Of a stretch of DNA of 64,000 nucleotides, positions 27,726 to 36,396 are shown one piece after another. The first letter of the stretch is position 1; every line of letters starts with the position of its first letter. This DNA comes from JAVBLW01 sp031553215 (GTDB lineage Bacteria > Bacillota_I > Bacilli_A > Acholeplasmatales > Anaeroplasmataceae). The DNA lies in NCBI GenBank assembly GCA_031553215.1, contig JAVBLW010000006.1, positions 368,281-432,280 of the forward strand, in the 5' to 3' direction. A program made the translations under genes and the position numbers. The notes beneath the pieces are model-generated. The model saw only the letters and a list, made by a program, of their open reading frames with translations, ran no database searches and was not told the DNA's origin.

Positions 27726-29222
27726 TTACTTTTCTTCTTTCTTATTAGCTAATAGTTTACCGCCAACTAAACCAGCTAATACTGATTTAACATCTAATCC
27801 TGTAGCTTTTTCTAATCCTGCAAATATTTGATCACCATTTCTAGAGATTTCTTCTGCTAATTTAGCAGTATTTCCTTCTCCATACATAGTTATTGAATCA
27901 ATTCTACTGAATCCTTCAGCAATTGGTTGAGAATATGCTTTTACAATTTCTGGTAATACATTAGAATCAAGAATCAATTGTAATGTTGCAGCTTCACCAT
28001 ATTTTTGCATCGCTTCAGCTTTCTTTAAAATTGCTTCGGCTTCAGCTTCCCCTTTTGCTCTTATACCAATAGCTTCCATCTCAGCAGCAATTTTAGCAGC
28101 TTCAGATTTTGCTTTAATTGCTTCAGCTTCAGCAAATGCTTTAATTTTTAGAGCTTCGGCTTCTTTTTCTTTTACAACTCTTTCAGCTTCAGCTTTAATT
28201 TTTTGCATTTCTGCTTCACGTTCAAGTTCATATTTTTTAGCTTCAGATTCTTGTTTCTTAACGAACAAATTTGCTTCAGCAGCTTTTTCATTAGCATATT
28301 TTTCAGCATCTGCAACTTTATTTATTTCTGCTTCTAGTTTTCTTTGCTTAATTTCTACTTCTTTATTTTGTAATTCTATTTCTCTTTCACGTTGTTTAAT
28401 TTGAGCATCAATTGTTGCTTCATTAATTTCTGATTGACGTTTTTGCTTTTGAATTTCATATGAAGCATCAGCATCAGCACGTGCCGTTTCTGATTGCTTT
28501 TTTAATTGAGCTTCTTTTAACTTTAAATCTGTATTTTGTTCAATAATCAATGTTTCAGCTGTAATTCTAGCTCTATTTGCCTCTTCTTTAGTTTGAGAAG
28601 CAACTACATCTATTTCTCGCTCAGAAATAGCTTTTGCAATAGCAGCTTGTTTAGAAATTCTTACAGTATTATCAATCCCTAAATTCTTAATAATATTGCT
28701 GTTATCTGAGAATGTTTGAATATTGAAATTAACAACTTCAATACCAAGTTTTGCCATATCGGGTACAACGTTATTCATAACTTTTTCAGCTACACCTTGA
28801 CGGTCTTGAACTAATTCCTGAATTTCAACTGTACCAATAATCTCTCTCATATTCCCTTGAAGAACTTGCTGTAATTGCAATATTAAATCTCTTTCAGTCA
28901 TATTTAAAATAGCTTCAAAAGCTCTATCTAACATTTCTGGTTTTGTAGAAACCTTAAGGTTAGCAACACCATCAACGTTAATATCAATAAATTCCTTTGT
29001 AGGAATAGTTTCTTCAGTCTTAATATCTACTTGAAATACCCTTAAACTTAATGAATCTGTCCTTTGCAAAAAAGGAATTCTTAATCCAGCTTTACCTATT
29101 AATATTTTTCTTTTACGAAACCCCGTAACAACAATAGCTTGGTCTGGACGAGCTTTTATATAGCTCATCGCAAATAATATAAGCAATACAATTAAAGCTC
29201 CAATAATAATTATTATAGTCAT
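27726..29222 (-). CDS. Flotillin-like SPFH-domain protein
   Basis: A 498-residue flotillin (YuaG/FloT type). An N-terminal membrane segment (about 2-18), the SPFH/Band-7 domain (about 20-200, RPDQAIVVTGFRKRKILIGKAGLRIPF), a long Ala/Glu/Lys coiled coil (about 200-400, many EAEA repeats) and a C-terminal tail rich in Gly/Ala. Flotillins oligomerise on the inner membrane and organise functional membrane microdomains. There is no NfeD partner gene beside it, unlike in Bacillus. Ribosome site AGAGGAG. Monocistronic. Confidence 0.92.
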   Translation of the reverse strand: MTIIIIIGALIVLLILFAMSYIKARPDQAIVVTGFRKRKILIGKAGLRIPFLQRTDSLSLRVFQVDIKTEETIPTKEFIDINVDGVANLKVSTKPEMLDRAFEAILNMTERDLILQLQQVLQGNMREIIGTVEIQELVQDRQGVAEKVMNNVVPDMAKLGIEVVNFNIQTFSDNSNIIKNLGIDNTVRISKQAAIAKAISEREIDVVASQTKEEANRARITAETLIIEQNTDLKLKEAQLKKQSETARADADASYEIQKQKRQSEINEATIDAQIKQREREIELQNKEVEIKQRKLEAEINKVADAEKYANEKAAEANLFVKKQESEAKKYELEREAEMQKIKAEAERVVKEKEAEALKIKAFAEAEAIKAKSEAAKIAAEMEAIGIRAKGEAEAEAILKKAEAMQKYGEAATLQLILDSNVLPEIVKAYSQPIAEGFSRIDSITMYGEGNTAKLAEEISRNGDQIFAGLEKATGLDVKSVLAGLVGGKLLANKKEEK

Positions 29223-29437
29223 TTCTCTTTTCTCCTCTTTTTTTCAAATATATCCAACATTTATCGATTTTTTTCTACATTGAATACTTGATTGAATTAT
29301 AACACATAAACCATTCAACTTCTATAACATTTTATGTAAATATTTATTTATAATTCTAAATTTTCATTGTTTTTTAAAGGGAAGAAAATATCTACTTTAA
29401 TAAACTTATTTTTAATTTTCTATTATTATATTTAAAT

Positions 29438-29468
29438 AAAAACTGATATAAATGTAATATCAGTTTTT
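29438..29468 (-). terminator. Terminator after the 728-residue orphan
   Basis: An 11-bp perfect stem AAAAACTGATA / TATCAGTTTTT, effective in both directions. Confidence 0.8.
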
Positions 29469-29478
29469 ACTAATTGAT

Positions 29479-31662
29479 TTAATCTTTTATTAAAGTTTGT
29501 AGAATTTCATCAACTTCATCCTTGAAGGCTATATTATCCTCAACAGAATTTGAATATGAGTTCATTTGAAGATTACTTACTTTATCCGCATCATCATAAT
29601 AATCAGGATCTAGTCTATCATATTCTTGCGACTCATCAAATTCTGTAAATTCTAAGAACCATCCTAATATTTGAGGACCAGGAATTCTTATATATACATA
29701 ATTCTCATCACTGCTAGTAAATGCTGATTTACTCTTACTTTCAGCTGAATTACTAGTACTGCATCCAAAACAGAATATTCCCCCTGATGTTGCTGATTTA
29801 GAGTTCATATAATCATTAGCAATCTCGCTTGATGTATTTTCGGATTTTATTTTAATCGTAATATCTTTTGCTACCACAAATCCAGTCGTAAATGCTGGTA
29901 AAATTCCGCTATTTGGAATTTTTTCATTTCCCTCAAAATATTTTAATGCTTTTTCCTTTGTCAAATCAGTATTTGATTTTATATTTGTTGATAAGGCGTA
30001 GAATTCCTTACTCATTTTGAAAATCGCTGGATTAAACCATCCACCTCTTTCAATACTTATCTTTTTAGCCCTTAACCCAATTTCAACGCTACTACTAAAA
30101 TCCTTATTTGCCTTAGATTCTGAAGACTTTGAGCTGCTTGAACTACGATTTGCAGAAAAAATCCAAAATCCTGTTTTCCAAGATGACGATGACGCACTAT
30201 TCTCACTTGCCTCTTGATTCATAGATTCAATTGTTGAGGAAGTCATAATAATATCCATAAAGTCATCTGGTACTTCCCTTTCAGATATTAATTCTTTTCC
30301 TTCTACTTCTTTATCATTTTCCGCTTTTACCACACCGGTGATTAGAGGTTCCAAATAATCTATATCATTTTCTAGCAATTGTATTTGTTGATTATATTTT
30401 GAAATTTGGAAAGTATAATCTTTGCTTTGCGCTTCAGCATATTTGCGAGATAAATCTGTATATTCCTGAATCGAAGATAATAGTTGTTGCTGCTTATCAA
30501 ACATTTTTCCTGTATCATCTACAACTGTATCAGCAATTTCACCAAACATACTTATTAATGTTTTGTCCGTTTTTAATCCCTGTTTTGCATCATCAACATT
30601 CTTATAAATATCTAGAGCTGCCTTAAAAGCATTTACAGCATTTGAGCCATATTGTTTCATCATATCGACTTCATTCTTATGATATTCATTTTCTTTTTCT
30701 TTTTTTGCTACTTCAAGTCTTCTCAACTCTTCTGGATCAACTGTTTCAGCACTTAATAGACTCAATTCAGACTTCAATTTGGCTAAGTTCTTTTTCTTTG
30801 ATGAATATTCTTCTAATAGCTTTTCTTTTGATGATAATAAGTCTTTTGGACTTAAATTAGGTTTTAAGGCATTGAACCAGTTACTAGGTTGAAAACTAAC
30901 TGGATAAATATCGCTTGATCCGTCTAGAGAACGTCTTTTACTAATTCTCATTTTTTGTTTAGTAATTTCAAGCGTTTCAGCCGGAGATGAAACATTCAAA
31001 AATCCTAATAGCGTTAATACTTCGTGATAAAATCCCCTTACTATCGCGTCATTATAAAGATTATTGATTTCCTCATCTTTTACTAATCCCTCTGATGATA
31101 ACCACCTTGTATATTCTTCTAAATTCGAATCTTTTTTACACTTATTATATTTATCATTTTTTTCTTTTTCCCATTTTATTTTCCCATTAAGATATTCTTC
31201 GTACAACAACTTAGCAAATCCCATTTTTGACTGTTCAATTTCTTTATCATTTATAGTATCCTTAATCTTATTTAAAAGCCAAGCACGAATATTTTTTTGG
31301 TCTAAAACGAAATTTTGTAAAGACTTTAATTTAGGTACATAATTATTAACTATAGTTTCATAATTAATTGATAGTTTCTCCCCATTGCTACCTTGAACAA
31401 TAGGACTCGGATCAAACATTTGATTTGATAATAGAAATTCTGCTTCTTGTACAGGATAAGGCTTAGAGATTGTACTATAACAATCCTCAATATTGTACTC
31501 ATAATCTACGGCATTTAAGCCTCTTGTTGGAAACTCCATTGAAAACAACTGGTTACCTGTACCAAAAAGTTCATTTAGCTTTTGATACAACGCAAGTGTA
31601 ACTGGAGCTTCTGAATCCTTAATAAGTTTTTCAAATTCTTTTTTCTTTGCATCATCTGGCAT
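29479..31662 (-). CDS. Large cytoplasmic protein of unknown function with coiled coil and Ser-rich segments
   Basis: About 727 residues, no signal peptide. The start at 31662 (ATG; AGGGTG upstream) is preferred over a GTG 9 nt earlier. Parts: an N-terminal helical region (1-250); a charged coiled coil (about 280-350 and 385-430, KEKLLEEYSSKKKNLAKLKSEL); then two similar units, each a hydrophobic patch embedded in a Ser-rich stretch and followed by a beta segment: KTGFWIFSANRSSSSSKSS ... ISIERGGWFNPAIFKMS, and GGIFCFGCSTSNSAESKSKS ... YIRIPGPQILGWFLEF. The C-terminus is acidic. I do not recognise a family. The Ser-rich amphipathic patches could be membrane-inserting hairpins, but that is speculation. 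Monocistronic. Confidence 0.55.
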   Translation of the reverse strand: MPDDAKKKEFEKLIKDSEAPVTLALYQKLNELFGTGNQLFSMEFPTRGLNAVDYEYNIEDCYSTISKPYPVQEAEFLLSNQMFDPSPIVQGSNGEKLSINYETIVNNYVPKLKSLQNFVLDQKNIRAWLLNKIKDTINDKEIEQSKMGFAKLLYEEYLNGKIKWEKEKNDKYNKCKKDSNLEEYTRWLSSEGLVKDEEINNLYNDAIVRGFYHEVLTLLGFLNVSSPAETLEITKQKMRISKRRSLDGSSDIYPVSFQPSNWFNALKPNLSPKDLLSSKEKLLEEYSSKKKNLAKLKSELSLLSAETVDPEELRRLEVAKKEKENEYHKNEVDMMKQYGSNAVNAFKAALDIYKNVDDAKQGLKTDKTLISMFGEIADTVVDDTGKMFDKQQQLLSSIQEYTDLSRKYAEAQSKDYTFQISKYNQQIQLLENDIDYLEPLITGVVKAENDKEVEGKELISEREVPDDFMDIIMTSSTIESMNQEASENSASSSSWKTGFWIFSANRSSSSSKSSESKANKDFSSSVEIGLRAKKISIERGGWFNPAIFKMSKEFYALSTNIKSNTDLTKEKALKYFEGNEKIPNSGILPAFTTGFVVAKDITIKIKSENTSSEIANDYMNSKSATSGGIFCFGCSTSNSAESKSKSAFTSSDENYVYIRIPGPQILGWFLEFTEFDESQEYDRLDPDYYDDADKVSNLQMNSYSNSVEDNIAFKDEVDEILQTLIKD

Positions 31663-31768
31663 ATTTCTCACCCTTTCTTTCTTTAATTACATATTAACAC
31701 AGTATATTTTAGAAAAAATGCGGCATTTTACATTTTTGTAATGGAATATTTATCATCAAAGTTTATAT

Positions 31769-31802
31769 AAAAAAAGAAAAACAAAGCAATTATGCCTTGT
31801 TT
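31769..31802 (-). terminator. Second terminator downstream of the tRNA genes
   Basis: A 10-bp stem AAACAAGGCA / TGCTTTGTTT (one G-U) and a T-rich tail on the minus strand, 32 nt beyond the first terminator, with no gene in between: tandem terminators. Confidence 0.65.
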
Positions 31803-31834
31803 TATAGTAAAGTAGAACGATTTTAGAATGATAA

Positions 31835-31862
31835 AAAAGAAAAACGGCTCAGTTGAACCGTT
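31835..31862 (-). terminator. First terminator downstream of the tRNA genes
   Basis: Stem of 8-9 bp (AACGGTTCA / TGAGCCGTT, one G-U) followed by TTTTTC and further T residues on the minus strand. Confidence 0.8.
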
Positions 31863-31872
31863 ATTTTTTAGC

Positions 31873-31949
31873 TGGCGCACCCAGAAGGATTCGAACCCTC
31901 AACCTTTTGATCCGTAGTCAAACGATCTATCCAATTGATCTATGGGTGC
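31873..31949 (-). tRNA. tRNA-Arg (anticodon ACG)
   Basis: A complete cloverleaf on the minus strand: acceptor GCACCCA / TGGGTGC, discriminator G and an encoded CCA; anticodon stem TTTGA / TCAAA with loop CTACGGA, giving anticodon ACG (A34 expected to become inosine); T-arm GGTTCGAATCC. The 3' CCA is genomically encoded. Confidence 0.95.
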
Positions 31950-31954
31950 GTAAA

Positions 31955-32030
31955 TGGCGGTCTGGACGGGACTTGAACCCGCGATCTCCAGTGTGACAGA
32001 CTAGCATGTTAACCACTACACCACCAGACC
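31955..32030 (-). tRNA. tRNA-Asp (anticodon GTC)
   Basis: Complete cloverleaf on the minus strand: acceptor GGTCTGG / CCAGACC, discriminator G, encoded CCA; anticodon loop CTGTCAC gives GTC; T-loop GGTTCAAGTCC. It is 5 nt upstream of tRNA-Arg and transcribed with it. Confidence 0.95.
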
Positions 32031-32037
32031 AGTTTAC

Positions 32038-32075
32038 AGCCATTTCATTATATCATAATGGAAATGGCTTTGCAA
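32038..32075 (-). promoter_or_regulatory. tRNA operon promoter inside an inverted repeat
   Basis: On the minus strand TTGCAA (32070-32075) and TATAAT (32047-32052, preceded by TGA) are 17 nt apart. A 9-bp inverted repeat, AGCCATTTC (32061-32069) and GAAATGGCT (32038-32046), encloses the -10 with a 14-nt spacer. It could be an operator, or a terminator stem for the upstream gene lacking a T-run. Confidence 0.55.
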
Positions 32076-32090
32076 CCTCTTTTTTTACTT

Positions 32091-33203
32091 TTATTCTACT
32101 AATTCTGCAAATCTTGCAAATCTCTTTATTGATTCAATAACATTTAAACATGCTTTTTTAGTTGAATATACTTCACCTGTCATTACTAATCTATTTTGAG
32201 CATTGTATAATTTAAATTGGAAATTACCATTTTTATCTTTAAAAATGTAGAAATCTCCTGTATATACTAAATCTCTAAATCCTTCTAATGATGTTTTGCA
32301 TGTTGCAAGTGTTTTATATGCTTTACTATTACAGATTTTACGACCATTTGAAGCTTTTAAAATATATTCATAACCATCTTCTACTTTTTCAATTATAAAT
32401 TTACCACTTGAATCTGGACTTACTTCCACTTCAATTTTTTCTGCCGCAGTATGTGTCGTAGAAACTGTTTCATCAAATATAACAATATCAGTCATTACAA
32501 ATTTTTCAAATGATTTACTAGCACTAACAGCTCTAGCTTGTGCTTCATAATTAGCACTTTGTGCTAATATTCTATTAGCTTTAGTAATTAATCGGAAGTG
32601 AAATAAACCGTGTTTATCTTCAACAACATCAATTTTTGCTTCTCCAACATTTCTTTTTAATGTTTCAATACCAGCTCTAGCACCTTTTTCACTTGTATAT
32701 GGCTCACTTAGGATAAGTGCTTCACCGTTTGATGCTTTTAGACGATAACGGAAGAAATCACCTTCTTGGAATACTACATATTTTCCTTTATATCTATTAG
32801 ATGTAGCCTTTTCTTCTACCTTTGGTTCTTCTTCAACCACAGTTTCTTCTACTTGTTGTTCTTCAACCACTGTTTCTTCCACTTGTTGTTCTTCAACTAC
32901 TGTTTCTTCCACCTGTTGTTCTTCAACTACTGTCTCTTCTACTTGTTGTTCTTCAACCACAACTGGTTTTGTTTCAACTACAGTACTGTTTTTATCTACA
33001 ATTTTAAGTGATGCTAATTTATCCTCATCAACTTTTTCTGCCTTCTTTTGTTTTTTACTTACTGTAGTTCCACTCTTTGCTTCTTTTTCTTTCTTGCTAA
33101 CTTTTACAACCAATAGCACAAATAGTGCAAATAGTACTACTACAGCAGCTATTATTGCATATGTTACTGTTTCTCCTAAATCAAATAATTCAAATAAATA
33201 CAT
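32091..33203 (-). CDS. Membrane-anchored protein with four DUF1508 (YegP-like) repeats
   Basis: A 370-residue protein. The start is at ATG 33203 (AAGGAG 9 nt upstream). One N-terminal TM helix (about 12-34), a basic stretch, then a Glu/Val-rich linker made of four VVEEQQVEET repeats, then four DUF1508 units in two pairs: KYVVFQEGDFFRYRLKASNG, FHFRLITKANRILAQS, YEYILKASNGRKICNS and FQFKLYNAQNRLVMTG mark them, each about 48 residues. DUF1508/YegP domains are small alpha-beta folds of unknown function. The C-terminal part is probably cytoplasmic or external, orientation unknown. No partner genes. Confidence 0.8.
   Translation of the reverse strand: MYLFELFDLGETVTYAIIAAVVVLFALFVLLVVKVSKKEKEAKSGTTVSKKQKKAEKVDEDKLASLKIVDKNSTVVETKPVVVEEQQVEETVVEEQQVEETVVEEQQVEETVVEEQQVEETVVEEEPKVEEKATSNRYKGKYVVFQEGDFFRYRLKASNGEALILSEPYTSEKGARAGIETLKRNVGEAKIDVVEDKHGLFHFRLITKANRILAQSANYEAQARAVSASKSFEKFVMTDIVIFDETVSTTHTAAEKIEVEVSPDSSGKFIIEKVEDGYEYILKASNGRKICNSKAYKTLATCKTSLEGFRDLVYTGDFYIFKDKNGNFQFKLYNAQNRLVMTGEVYSTKKACLNVIESIKRFARFAELVE
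32829..32962. repeat. 30-bp tandem repeat, about 4.4 copies, inside the DUF1508 gene
   Basis: Copies start at 32851, 32881, 32911 and 32941 with a partial copy before them; unit begins acttgttgttcttcaac. They encode the VVEEQQVEET linker in frame and differ by a few silent changes. Such repeats vary in number by slippage. Confidence 0.9.
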
Positions 33204-33302
33204 ACGTATCGTCTCCTTCAATATCTTTCTTTATTATAAGTCAAAAGAATAATTTATTCAATTGCAAAACATGTTTTTCAGTATATATTCTGTTGAAAAA
33301 TG

Positions 33303-33330
33303 AAAAAAGAATGATTTTCATCATTCTTTT
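33303..33330 (-). terminator. Terminator of the aro operon
   Basis: Stem of about 10 bp AAAAGAATGA / TCATTCTTTT overlapping the stop of the gltD-like gene, followed by T-rich sequence on the minus strand. Confidence 0.85.
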
Positions 33331-34622
33331 ACAATACTAATAATTTTTTGTGCGACACGTTTACCATCAACCATTGATCTAACAACTGTATCAGCACCTC
33401 TAACAATATCTCCACCAGCGTAAACATCAGTTACTGTTGTTTCATCTTCAGTCGCTATAATATATCCGGCAGGTACTGTTTCTATTTTATTTTTTAATGT
33501 GAATTCTTTAACTGGATCTTGCCCAATTGCTACTATAATATTAGAACATTCGATAGTTTCATATTCACCGCTTCCAACTGGAGCAGGTCTTCCTGTTTTA
33601 TCAGGTTCACCAAGAATCATTTTTTCACATTTTAATGCTTTTACTTTATTATTCTCATCAGCAATTACTTCAACTGGATTAGTTAAGAATTGGAATTTAA
33701 CTCCTTCTTCAATCGCTTCATGAAGTTCTACTTTACTTGCTGGAGCTTCTTCTAAAGTACGACGATATACAACTAATACTTCATCTTCACTAATTCTTTT
33801 TGATGTTCTAGCCGCATCCATTGCTACATTACCAGCACCTACTACAATAGTTTTACCAGTTAATGTTACAGATTCACCTTCATTATAAGAAACAAAGGCA
33901 TTTACTTTTCTAAGTAATTGATTTGCATCATATACACCGATAGCATCTTCATTAGGAACACGCATTTTTTTGCTTCCAGTTAATCCTATTGAAACAAATA
34001 CTTTATTAAATCCTTGGGCTTTAAGTTCATCAATAGTCACATTAGACATATCTGAATTAAATTTAAATTCTACACCAAGTGCTTTTAATGTTTCAATGTG
34101 ATTTTCTAAAATATCTTTTGGTAATCTATATTCAGGAATACCATATGATACTACTCCACCAGCATGTTTTTCTTTTTCAAATACTGTTGCATGAATCCCA
34201 TTTTTTACTAATTCCATTGCACAGCTTAAACCAGCAGGTCCAGCTCCAATAATAGCTACTTTATAATCTTCAAAATGATCACATTTTTCTAATTTAATAG
34301 TTTTGTTATCATTAACAAATCTTTCTAATCCACCAACATTAATAGGAGCATTTTTTGCATTTAAAACACAATTCCCTATGCATTGTTTCTCATGAGCACA
34401 AACTCTAGAACAAATAGGTGAAAAATTACTTTTTGTTAAAATAAGTTCATATGCACCATCAATATCTTCTTCTTTTAATTTTGCAATAAACTCAGGGATA
34501 GGTAAGCTTGCTGGGCAACCAGTAACACATCTAGGTTTTTTACAGCTTAAACATCTTTTCGCTTCTTTAAATGCTTCATCACGAGTTAAAGTTTTATTTA
34601 CTTCTTCAAATCCTAGTTTCAT
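33321..34622 (-). CDS. GltD-like Fe-S/FAD NAD(P)-dependent oxidoreductase
   Basis: A 433-residue homologue of the glutamate synthase small subunit. The N-terminal helical domain carries two [4Fe-4S]-type cysteine sets (CLSCKKPRCVTGCP and CSRVCAHEKQCIGNC). FAD GxGxxG motif VAIIGAGPAGLSCA and NADPH motif VVGAGNVAMDAART are intact; GGDIVRGADTVV near the C-terminus contacts FAD. No large glutamate synthase subunit is present nearby, so it is a stand-alone electron-transfer module (as in many anaerobes, including NfnB and others). It follows aroC by 5 nt and ends the aro operon. Confidence 0.85.
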   Translation of the reverse strand: MKLGFEEVNKTLTRDEAFKEAKRCLSCKKPRCVTGCPASLPIPEFIAKLKEEDIDGAYELILTKSNFSPICSRVCAHEKQCIGNCVLNAKNAPINVGGLERFVNDNKTIKLEKCDHFEDYKVAIIGAGPAGLSCAMELVKNGIHATVFEKEKHAGGVVSYGIPEYRLPKDILENHIETLKALGVEFKFNSDMSNVTIDELKAQGFNKVFVSIGLTGSKKMRVPNEDAIGVYDANQLLRKVNAFVSYNEGESVTLTGKTIVVGAGNVAMDAARTSKRISEDEVLVVYRRTLEEAPASKVELHEAIEEGVKFQFLTNPVEVIADENNKVKALKCEKMILGEPDKTGRPAPVGSGEYETIECSNIIVAIGQDPVKEFTLKNKIETVPAGYIIATEDETTVTDVYAGGDIVRGADTVVRSMVDGKRVAQKIISIVKE

Positions 34623-34627
34623 TTCAT

Positions 34628-35620
34628 CTACTCCTGTTTATAGGCTTTATTTATTAAATATAAATCGGCTAGCCCAATACTAATCATTGCTTCAACAACG
34701 ACCGTTGCCCTTAATATTATAGCACAATCGTGTCTACCTTCAATAACTAAATCAACTAATTTATTTTCGTTGAAATTAAAAGTTTCTTGTTTTTTAAATA
34801 TGCTTGGTGTAGGTTTTACAAATACTTTGACATTTAAGTCATTTCCATTAGTAATTCCACCATTTATTCCACCGTTATTGTTAGTTTTAGTTTTTCCAGT
34901 TTCATCAAGAATCGAATCATTGAACTCACTACCTAATAAGTTAACACCTTCAAAGCCTTTTCCAAATTCTACACCCTTTACAGCACCAATACTAAATAAT
35001 AAATGCGATAAAACCGCTTCAGTTGAATCAAAAAAAGGTTCTCCTAATCCAGCTGGAATTCCACTAACATTAATTTCAATTATTCCACCGATACTATTCC
35101 CATCTTTTAGGGCTTTATCTAAAACTTCATCAAATAATAGAGGATTTTTTTCACCACCTAAATTTGTGATTTTAGGATCATAGTTAAAATTAGTAATTTT
35201 CTTTGCAACAACACCAGCCGCAACTATTCCTGTAGTTAGACGTCCTGAAAAATGACCTCCACCACGATAGTCTTGATATCCATTATACTTCACATTCGCA
35301 GTATAATCAGCATGTCCCGGTCTTGGAGTTGATACAAATTGTGAATAATCTTTACTTTTTGTATTGTTGTTATTGAATTTTAATAAGATAGGAGCTCCAG
35401 TTGTATAACCATTAAAAACTCCACTTTCGATTTTCACTTCATCTGCTTCAACACGAGGAGTCGTTCCTTTTTTACCAGGTTTTCTTCTCTCTAAATCAAT
35501 TTCAAAATCTGCTTCTGTTAATTTAATTCCACTAGGAACACCATCAAGTAGCACTCCAACAGATACCCCATGAGATTCTCCAAAAATACTTACTTTAAAT
35601 AAACGTCCAAAACTATTCAC
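34628..35620 (-). CDS. aroC: Chorismate synthase
   Basis: A 330-residue FMN-dependent enzyme that converts EPSP to chorismate, the last common step of aromatic biosynthesis. GESHGVSVGVLLDGVPSG, RRKPGKKGTTPRVEADEV, RPGHADY and RGGGHFSGR are characteristic. A little shorter than usual (about 350-390). Overlaps the aroE stop by 8 nt. It depends on reduced flavin, which the adjacent flavoprotein could help supply (inference). Confidence 0.96.
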   Translation of the reverse strand: MNSFGRLFKVSIFGESHGVSVGVLLDGVPSGIKLTEADFEIDLERRKPGKKGTTPRVEADEVKIESGVFNGYTTGAPILLKFNNNNTKSKDYSQFVSTPRPGHADYTANVKYNGYQDYRGGGHFSGRLTTGIVAAGVVAKKITNFNYDPKITNLGGEKNPLLFDEVLDKALKDGNSIGGIIEINVSGIPAGLGEPFFDSTEAVLSHLLFSIGAVKGVEFGKGFEGVNLLGSEFNDSILDETGKTKTNNNGGINGGITNGNDLNVKVFVKPTPSIFKKQETFNFNENKLVDLVIEGRHDCAIILRATVVVEAMISIGLADLYLINKAYKQE

Positions 35621-36389
35621 CTTTAATCACCTCTTTTGTATATTCTAAAACTTCGTTTAAATCAATTTGATTTGTTTGATTAAACCAAATATCTTCAGCT
35701 TTATCAGCTTGAGCTACAAGCATCATTAAGCCATTATAGCTTACTTTATTATAACTCATTAACTTTGTAGTGCTTGGATTAAATATTATATCTACAACAC
35801 ACTTAGCTTTACTAGTTATATCTTTAGATAACGGTGAATCATTAATATTAGGATACATTCCAAGTGGAGTTGTATTAATTATTATATCTTCACTATTAAT
35901 ATTATTTAGTTCTTCGTATGTAATAGTATTATCAGATTTGGTTCTACTAACACTTATGACATTAGCATTTAAATCTTTCAATACTTTTACTATTGCTAAA
36001 CTTGCTCCACCAGTACCTAAAACATAACAATTTTTATTTTCTACATTAACACCAAAATACTCTAGTTCATACATAAAACCAAAATAGTCAGTATTATAAC
36101 CAACTAGTTTGTCCTCTTCTAATTTAATTGTGTTAACACTACCAATAAATAATGCTTCATCGCTTATTTTATCAAGATATTTCATTACCTCTTTTTTATA
36201 AGGAATTGTCACATTATAACCGCTATATTCTCCTTCACGTAATTTATTAAGAATCATTTCAAGCTCACTACTATTACATTCCAATAATTCATATTTACAA
36301 TTTAAATTTTTAAGTTTAAATAACTTATTATGAATTAATGGAGAATAACTATGTGAAAGATGTTCTCCCAATAAAGCAAATTTTTTCAT
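35613..36389 (-). CDS. aroE: Shikimate dehydrogenase
   Basis: A 258-residue NADP-dependent enzyme reducing 3-dehydroshikimate. Shikimate-binding SHSYSPLIHN, catalytic Lys in NVTIPYKKEVM and the nucleotide-binding VLGTGGASLAIV are present. Starts 7 nt after the chorismate mutase gene. Confidence 0.95.
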   Translation of the reverse strand: MKKFALLGEHLSHSYSPLIHNKLFKLKNLNCKYELLECNSSELEMILNKLREGEYSGYNVTIPYKKEVMKYLDKISDEALFIGSVNTIKLEEDKLVGYNTDYFGFMYELEYFGVNVENKNCYVLGTGGASLAIVKVLKDLNANVISVSRTKSDNTITYEELNNINSEDIIINTTPLGMYPNINDSPLSKDITSKAKCVVDIIFNPSTTKLMSYNKVSYNGLMMLVAQADKAEDIWFNQTNQIDLNEVLEYTKEVIKGE

Positions 36390-36396
36390 TATACCA

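Noticed and set aside
32829..32962. Regular 30-bp repeats as a CRISPR array
   Set aside because: The copies are contiguous with no spacers and translate in frame as part of a protein.
32766..33011. Plus-strand frames over the 30-bp repeats (rich in Phe/Leu/Val)
   Set aside because: They are the reverse image of the VVEEQQVEET repeat in the DUF1508 gene; no ribosome site and low-complexity product.
34770..35183. 137-codon plus-strand frame inside aroC
   Set aside because: Entirely within aroC, no ribosome site, composition typical of an antisense shadow.
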